From: Leclercia adecarboxylata | GTDB lineage: Bacteria; Pseudomonadota; Gammaproteobacteria; Enterobacterales; Enterobacteriaceae | Length of the DNA stretch: 64,000 nt | Reading direction: 5' to 3' | Assembly: GCF_006874705.1 (NCBI RefSeq) | Contig: NZ_CP035382.1 | Coordinates: 3,100,001 to 3,164,000, forward strand | In this document: positions 59,169 through 64,000 of the stretch, piece after piece | Layout of the letters: each line of letters begins with the position of its first letter | Position numbering within the stretch: the first letter of the stretch is position 1 | Position numbers and translations under genes: made by a program | The notes under the pieces: model-generated | Told to the model about the DNA's origin: nothing | What the model saw: only the letters and a program-made list of their open reading frames with translations | Database searches by the model: none

Positions 59169-59194
59169 GCGGCGCAACTTTAGCGTTGCGCCGC
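59169..59194 (-). terminator. hairpin after fldA
   Basis: GCGGCGCAAC and GTTGCGCCGC form a perfect 10-bp stem 8 nt past the fldA stop. A U-tract is missing, so fldA transcripts may read into fur. Confidence 0.6.
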
Positions 59195-59201
59195 GACATC
59201 A

Positions 59202-59732
59202 TCAGGCGTTGAGGATGGCGTCGAGGTGCAGCTCTTCGCGGATCTGTTTAACCCATTTGTCCACGCGTTCAGCGGTCAGTTCTGGCTGGCGATCTTCGTC
59301 GATGGCGAGACCGACAAAGTTGTTGTCGTCGGCCAGACCTTTAGAAGCTTCGAAGTGGTAACCGGCGGTTGGCCAGTGACCAACAATCACCGCGCCGCGT
59401 GGCTCAATGATGTCGCGAATGGTGCCGAGGGCATCGCAGAAGTACTCTGCGTAATCTTCCTGATCGCCGCAGCCGAACAGGGCAACCAGCTTGCCGTTGA
59501 AGTCGATCTCTTCCAGAGACGGGAAGAAGTCGTCCCAGTCACACTGCGCTTCACCGTAATACCAGGTCGGGATGCCCAGCAGCAGAATATCGTAACCTTC
59601 GATATCTTCTTTGCTGCTTTTCGCAATGTCATGCACATCGGCAACGTCTTTACCTAACTGTTTTTGAATGTTTTTTGCGATATTTTCGGTGTTACCCGTG
59701 TCGCTGCCGAAAAAAATGCCGATGATTGCCAT
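59202..59732 (-). CDS. fldA: flavodoxin 1 FldA
   Basis: A 176-residue long-chain flavodoxin, the same length as E. coli FldA. The FMN phosphate loop SDTGNTE and the aromatic loops [15 protein letters not shown] and [11 protein letters not shown] that stack on the flavin are visible. It gives electrons to enzymes such as MiaB and other radical-SAM proteins. The ATG at 59732 follows AGGTT, and an in-frame start at 59795 is rejected. Confidence 0.98.
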   Translation of the reverse strand: MAIIGIFFGSDTGNTENIAKNIQKQLGKDVADVHDIAKSSKEDIEGYDILLLGIPTWYYGEAQCDWDDFFPSLEEIDFNGKLVALFGCGDQEDYAEYFCDALGTIRDIIEPRGAVIVGHWPTAGYHFEASKGLADDNNFVGLAIDEDRQPELTAERVDKWVKQIREELHLDAILNA

Positions 59733-59887
59733 GAGTAAAATAACCTCTTGATACTTAATGGTATGGTGGCGCAATTTAGCCACGGATAAGGGCAATCATA
59801 GCAGAACAGAGAAGCCTGCGGAAACTGCTATCACGCAGGACTGCACTCTGTGCTACATGAAAGCAACAAGAAGGGGAGTTTTCTGAC

Positions 59888-60175
59888 TTACGCTTTGCCG
59901 TGCCATTTATCGAGCTGCGAAATCAGCATCTCTTCGATAAGCTCACTGCGGCTGATCTCCCGGGCATTCGCCAGCTCATTCAGCGCATCGACGGCTTCAG
60001 CATTCAGTTTCAGCTCGACGCGTTTAAGCCCACGACTTTTATCGCGTTTAAGCTGATTGCGCTTATTAATGCGCAGCTGTTCATCACGCGAAAGCGGATT
60101 GGTTTTCGGTCGTCCCGGGCGACGCTCATTCGCGAACAGATCTATTGTCGTGCGGTCCGTGTGTTCTTTGGCCAT
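59888..60175 (-). CDS. ybfE: LexA-regulated-type protein YbfE
   Basis: A 95-residue basic protein close to E. coli YbfE. It has RPGRPKTNPLSRDEQLR and RGLKRVELKLNAEAVDALNELA, which suggest a ribbon-helix-helix DNA-binding fold. In E. coli it is in the LexA regulon, but I could not see a good LexA box upstream here. Function is unknown. It lies between fldA and ybfF on the same strand. Confidence 0.88.
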   Translation of the reverse strand: MAKEHTDRTTIDLFANERRPGRPKTNPLSRDEQLRINKRNQLKRDKSRGLKRVELKLNAEAVDALNELANAREISRSELIEEMLISQLDKWHGKA

Positions 60176-60303
60176 GATTCTGAGACTTCGGGGGAAACAA
60201 GACACCCTGCTAATGCCCGGGCGATAAGCGCGCCATCATACATCACCGAAAACGGCACGCCAACGACTGGAGGCCTGCCGGCGACCAGTCGCTCTCTTTT
60301 TAA

Positions 60304-61077
60304 TCAATTATTGATGTCAGCGAGGTAACGGCGGATAGCGCGCAGCACCGCGTCAGGTTTTTCAGCATGAACCCAGTGTCCGGCTCCGGCAATGACATGC
60401 GCTTTGGCCTGAGGGAATTGCGCCAGCAGCGCATCGCGGTACGCTTCGGTGACATACGGGGAATTGCCGCCAGTGATGAACAGGGTAGAGTGCGGCCACG
60501 CCGGGACCGCCTGCCAGCCGACGATCTGGTCATACTGATCCCACAGTACCGGCACGTTGAAGCGCCACTCGCCGTCAACGAAGGATTTCAGCAGGAACTG
60601 CACCACGCCTTCTTCATCCAGATGTTCACGCATCAGCGCCGCGGCCTGCTGGCGAGTGCTGACGCCGGCGTCCGTGACGGCGTTAATGGCGGCGAAAATC
60701 TCATCGTGGCGACGGACGTCATAATCCACAGGCGCGACGTCGATCACCACCATGCCGGCAATTCGCTCTGGCGCAATTGCCGTCAGCGCCATCACCGCTT
60801 TGCCGCCCATTGAATGACCAATCAGGATCGCCTTTTCAATCTTGTATTCATCCAGCGTATCCAGCAGATCCTGAGCCATATCGGCGTAGGTCATCTGCGG
60901 CGAGCGCGGCGACAGACCGTGGTTGCGCATATCCACCTGCAGCAGCGCGTGGTCGGTCACCAGATCCCGGGCCAGCACGCCAAGGTTATCCAGGCTGCCA
61001 AACAGGCCATGCACCAGGACGATGGGAGAATTATTGTGCGGCGATTGTGCAGATTGCGCTCGGGTATTCAATTTCAT
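60304..61077 (-). CDS. ybfF: esterase YbfF (alpha/beta hydrolase)
   Basis: A 257-residue alpha/beta hydrolase (254 in E. coli). The oxyanion block VLVHGLFGSLDN, the nucleophile elbow GHSMGG and the C-terminal GAGHWVHAEKP with the catalytic His are present. It hydrolyses acyl esters including palmitoyl-CoA and malonyl-CoA in vitro. It is divergent from seqA. Confidence 0.95.
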   Translation of the reverse strand: MKLNTRAQSAQSPHNNSPIVLVHGLFGSLDNLGVLARDLVTDHALLQVDMRNHGLSPRSPQMTYADMAQDLLDTLDEYKIEKAILIGHSMGGKAVMALTAIAPERIAGMVVIDVAPVDYDVRRHDEIFAAINAVTDAGVSTRQQAAALMREHLDEEGVVQFLLKSFVDGEWRFNVPVLWDQYDQIVGWQAVPAWPHSTLFITGGNSPYVTEAYRDALLAQFPQAKAHVIAGAGHWVHAEKPDAVLRAIRRYLADINN

Positions 61078-61260
61078 GGCAAAGTTCTTTTTTTACGTAT
61101 GTCAGGTTAGGGTATCATGTTGACCATTCTGCCGCCCGGCTGCAAGGAAACAGTTAAATCTGACTTTTGCCGCCATTCTGGCTTGACGCTATCCGCTGTT
61201 GGGTTTTGACCTTATACTCCCAACGACTTGTATTCAGATAAGATATCGCACTGGATTAAG

Positions 61261-61803
61261 ATGAAAACAATCGAAGTTGATGACGAGCTTTATCAGTATA
61301 TCGCCAGCCAGACGCGGCACATTGGTGAGAGCGCGTCCGACATTTTACGGCGCATGCTGAAAATTGCCGCCGCCTCGCAGTCTGCCGCTCCGGCCATCAA
61401 AGAGACGCGCCAGCCAGCTGCTGTCGCGCAGGAAAAGCCGCTGTCGCCGGTAAAAGACAAAGTGCGTGCGATGCGCGAATTGCTGCTTTCTGACGAATAC
61501 GCTGAGCAGAAGAAAGCAGTTAACCGCTTTATGCTGGTGCTGACTACACTCTATTCACTGGATAACAACGCGTTTGCCGACGCGACTGAGTCACTTCACG
61601 GTCGCACCCGCGTCTATTTCGCGGCTGATGAGCAAACGCTGTTACAGAATGGCAATCAAACTAAGCCCAAGCACCTGCCTGGTACACCGTACTGGGTGAT
61701 CACCAATACCAATACCGGACGCAAGCGCAGCATGATCGAACATATCATGCAATCCATGCAGTTCCCGGCGGAATTGACTGATAAGGTTTGCGGCACTATC
61801 TAA
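61261..61803 (+). CDS. seqA: replication initiation negative modulator SeqA
   Basis: A 180-residue protein (181 in E. coli). The N-terminal oligomerisation region MKTIEVDDELYQYIASQT, a linker, and the C-terminal domain that binds hemimethylated GATC (NGNQTKPKHLPGTPYWVITNTNTGRK) are conserved. It sequesters oriC after initiation. The ATG at 61261 follows TTAAG. It is followed by pgm with a 24-nt gap. Confidence 0.97.
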   Translation: MKTIEVDDELYQYIASQTRHIGESASDILRRMLKIAAASQSAAPAIKETRQPAAVAQEKPLSPVKDKVRAMRELLLSDEYAEQKKAVNRFMLVLTTLYSLDNNAFADATESLHGRTRVYFAADEQTLLQNGNQTKPKHLPGTPYWVITNTNTGRKRSMIEHIMQSMQFPAELTDKVCGTI

Positions 61804-61827
61804 CCCTTGCATCAGAAGGACCAGGCA

Positions 61828-63468
61828 ATGGCAAATCACAATCGTGCGGGTCAACCTGCACAACAGAGCGATTTGATTAACGTCGCCCAGCTTACCGCGC
61901 AGTACTATGTGCTGAAGCCGGAAGTGGGTAACGCAGAACACGCAGTGAAGTTTGGTACATCCGGGCACCGCGGCAGTGCGGTACGCCACAGCTTTAACGA
62001 GCCGCATATTCTGGCCATTGCTCAGGCCATCGCGGAAGAGCGCGCCAAAAATGGCATCACCGGTCCGTGCTACGTCGGTAAAGATACCCACGCCCTGTCA
62101 GAGCCTGCCTTTATTTCCGTACTGGAAGTGCTGGCGGCCAACGGCGTGGACGTCGTGATTCAGGAAAACAACGGCTATACGCCGACCCCTGCGGTCTCTA
62201 ACGCCATTCTGGTGCATAACCAGAAAGGTGGCGCGCAGGCGGATGGTATTGTGATCACGCCATCCCACAACCCGCCGGAAGATGGCGGCATCAAATACAA
62301 CCCACCGAACGGCGGCCCGGCTGACACCAACGTCACCAAAGTGGTGGAAGATCGTGCCAACGCCCTGCTGGCCGACGGCCTGAATGGCGTGAAGCGCATT
62401 TCCCTGGACGAGGCGATGGCCTCCGGCCACGTGAAAGAGCAGGATCTGGTGCAGCCGTTCGTTGAAGGGCTGGCGGATATCGTCGATATGGCGGCGATCC
62501 AGAAAGCCGGTCTGAAGCTGGGCGTTGACCCGCTCGGCGGTTCTGGTATCGAATACTGGAAACGTATTGCCGAGCACTACAAGCTGGATCTGACCATCGT
62601 AAACGATCACGTCGATCAGACCTTCCGCTTTATGCACCTCGATAAAGACGGCGCGATCCGTATGGACTGCTCCTCCGAGTGTGCGATGGCCGGCCTGCTG
62701 GCGCTGCGCGACAAGTTTGACCTCGCCTTCGCTAACGACCCGGATTACGACCGTCACGGCATCGTCACCCCGGCGGGCCTGATGAACCCGAACCACTATC
62801 TGGCGGTAGCGATCAACTATCTGTTCCAGCACCGTCCACAGTGGGGCGCAGAGGTTGCCGTGGGTAAAACCCTGGTCTCCTCCGCCATGATCGACCGCGT
62901 GGTTAACGACCTGGGCCGCAAGCTGGTGGAAGTGCCTGTTGGCTTCAAGTGGTTTGTTGACGGTCTGTTCGACGGCAGCTTTGGCTTTGGCGGCGAAGAG
63001 AGCGCGGGGGCTTCCTTCCTGCGCTTCAACGGTACGCCGTGGTCTACCGACAAAGACGGCATCATCATGTGCCTGCTGGCGGCGGAAATCACTGCCGTCA
63101 CCGGTAAGAACCCGCAGGAGCACTACAACGAGCTGGCAGCCCGTTTCGGTGCCCCGAGCTACAATCGTCTGCAGGCTTCTGCCACTTCTGCCCAGAAAGC
63201 GGCGCTGTCTAAGCTGTCGCCAGAGATGGTCAGCGCCAGCACCCTGGCGGGCGATCCGATCACTGCCCGTCTGACGGCAGCGCCGGGTAACGGCGCGTCG
63301 ATCGGTGGCCTGAAGGTGATGACCGAGAACGGCTGGTTCGCAGCGCGTCCATCCGGCACCGAAGATGCGTACAAAATCTACTGTGAAAGCTTCCTCGGCG
63401 ACGAACACCGTCAGCTGATCGAGAAAGAAGCGGTGGAGATTGTGAGTGAAGTGCTGAAAAACGCATAA
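61828..63468 (+). CDS. pgm: phosphoglucomutase Pgm
   Basis: A 546-residue alpha-D-phosphohexomutase, the same length as E. coli Pgm. The catalytic phosphoserine loop ITPSHNP, the metal loop DPDYDRHG, the sugar loop GGEESAG and the phosphate loop [10 protein letters not shown] are present. It interconverts glucose-1- and glucose-6-phosphate. The ATG at 61828 follows AGAAGGA, and an in-frame start at 61807 is rejected. Confidence 0.98.
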   Translation: MANHNRAGQPAQQSDLINVAQLTAQYYVLKPEVGNAEHAVKFGTSGHRGSAVRHSFNEPHILAIAQAIAEERAKNGITGPCYVGKDTHALSEPAFISVLEVLAANGVDVVIQENNGYTPTPAVSNAILVHNQKGGAQADGIVITPSHNPPEDGGIKYNPPNGGPADTNVTKVVEDRANALLADGLNGVKRISLDEAMASGHVKEQDLVQPFVEGLADIVDMAAIQKAGLKLGVDPLGGSGIEYWKRIAEHYKLDLTIVNDHVDQTFRFMHLDKDGAIRMDCSSECAMAGLLALRDKFDLAFANDPDYDRHGIVTPAGLMNPNHYLAVAINYLFQHRPQWGAEVAVGKTLVSSAMIDRVVNDLGRKLVEVPVGFKWFVDGLFDGSFGFGGEESAGASFLRFNGTPWSTDKDGIIMCLLAAEITAVTGKNPQEHYNELAARFGAPSYNRLQASATSAQKAALSKLSPEMVSASTLAGDPITARLTAAPGNGASIGGLKVMTENGWFAARPSGTEDAYKIYCESFLGDEHRQLIEKEAVEIVSEVLKNA

Positions 63469-63474
63469 TCATTA

Positions 63475-63499
63475 AAAACGGCAACCTGGTTGCCGTTTT
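63475..63499 (+). terminator. terminator of pgm
   Basis: AAAACGGCAA and TTGCCGTTTT form a 10-bp stem with a 5-nt loop just past the stop. Confidence 0.9.
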
Positions 63500-63507
63500 G
63501 TTGTATT

Positions 63508-63546
63508 CGTAGGCCCGGTAAGCGCTAGCGCCACCGGGCTTTTTTG
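63508..63546. repeat. REP palindrome between pgm and kdpE
   Basis: GCCCGGTAAGCGCTAGCGCC followed by ACCGGGC and a T-run. It can also serve as a terminator on the + strand. Confidence 0.8.
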
Positions 63547-63549
63547 TGC

Positions 63550-64000
63550 TCAAAGCATAAATCGATACCCGATCCCGGTTTCAGTTAACAGATGGCGTGG
63601 GCGCGCGGGGTCCACCTCGAGTTTCTGACGAAGGTGCCCCATATAAATCCGCAGGTAGTGACTATGCTCCACCGCATTCGGTCCCCAGACCTGGCTTAAC
63701 AGCTGGCGCTGGGTGAGCACCTTGCCGTGATTGTTGAGCAGGACCGCCAGCAGGCGGAACTCGATAGGTGTCAGGTGAATTTCCGTCTCACCCCGCTGAA
63801 TGCGCCGCGAGGCCAGATCGACGCGAATGTCAGAGAAGCTATACACCGGGTCGGCAGGGGAGGTTGTTGCGTGGCGGCGCAGGGCAACGCGCAGACGCGC
63901 CTGCAGTTCGCCAATGCCAAACGGCTTGCTGAGATAGTCGTCGGCACCGGCATCGAGCGCGGCAATTTTGTCGGTCTCCTCCAGACGCGCCGAGAGCACA
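63550..64000 (-). CDS. kdpE: response regulator KdpE, C-terminal part (cut by window edge)
   Basis: The last 150 residues of an OmpR/PhoB-type regulator. Visible are the end of the receiver domain (LSARLEETDKIAALDAGADDYLSKPFG with the conserved Lys) and the full winged helix (HLTPIEFRLLAVLLNN, EHSHYLRIYMGHLRQKLE, ETGIGYRFML). It is close to E. coli KdpE, which controls the kdpFABC potassium pump under KdpD. The gene continues beyond base 64000. It is convergent with pgm, without the genes that separate them in K-12. Confidence 0.93.
   Translation of the reverse strand, partial: VLSARLEETDKIAALDAGADDYLSKPFGIGELQARLRVALRRHATTSPADPVYSFSDIRVDLASRRIQRGETEIHLTPIEFRLLAVLLNNHGKVLTQRQLLSQVWGPNAVEHSHYLRIYMGHLRQKLEVDPARPRHLLTETGIGYRFML

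Noticed and set aside
60176..60303. LexA box upstream of ybfE
   Set aside because: No CTGT-N8-ACAG or close variant was found. A CTGG...CCAG pair has the wrong spacing.
62098..63408. 436-codon minus strand open frame
   Set aside because: It is antisense to pgm, with no start signal and composition typical of shadow frames.

Overview
The window reads as chromosomal DNA of a member of the Enterobacteriaceae close to Enterobacter, Lelliottia, Leclercia or Klebsiella. Gene order follows the Escherichia coli K-12 14-16 min region almost gene for gene, from rnk/rna through dcuC, pagP, lip, dac, mrd, leuS, glt, lnt, the Gln/Met/Leu tRNA array and nag to glnS, chiPQ, fur, fldA, seqA, pgm and kdpE. 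Proteins are very similar to K-12 proteins recalled from memory and core genes are GC-rich. The genus is inferred from gene content, not proven.

Layout: 0-4 kb holds the end of a zinc alcohol dehydrogenase, rnk behind an attenuator-like hairpin, a flavin reductase, RNase I and dcuC. 4.3-10.7 kb is a five-gene heavy-metal (Cu/Ag type) RND efflux operon lying between dcuC and pagP, which are neighbours in K-12. 10.9-16.8 kb holds pagP, cspE, a tiny membrane peptide, crcB, an intact ybeM, tatE, lipA, ybeF and lipB. 16.9-29.4 kb is the cell-wall and housekeeping block: ybeD, dacA, rlpA, mrdB, mrdA, rlmH, rsfS, nadD, holA, lptE, leuS and ybeL, with cobC missing. 29.4-33.1 kb is an AT-rich two-partner secretion locus (tpsB-tpsA) where K-12 has ybeQ to hscC. 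33.3-44.9 kb holds rihA, gltIJKL with the SroC sRNA, lnt, corC, ybeY, ybeZ, miaB and ubiF. 45.0-45.7 kb is a seven-tRNA operon. 45.9-54.2 kb holds asnB and the divergent nagBACD/nagE regulon. 54.4-58.3 kb holds glnS and the NagC/ChiX-controlled chiPQ. 58.4-64 kb holds uof-fur, fldA, ybfE, ybfF, seqA, pgm and the end of kdpE.

Functional links: lipA and lipB make lipoate. dacA, rlpA, mrdA and mrdB shape the wall. lptE, lnt and pagP build the outer membrane and its lipoproteins. The nag genes and chiPQ share NagC control for amino-sugar and chitosugar use. No prophage, integrase, transposase or CRISPR array was seen. The most unusual parts are the metal-efflux insertion, the compact two-partner secretion locus with an overlapping upstream ORF, and several small or unexplained elements in intergenic DNA.
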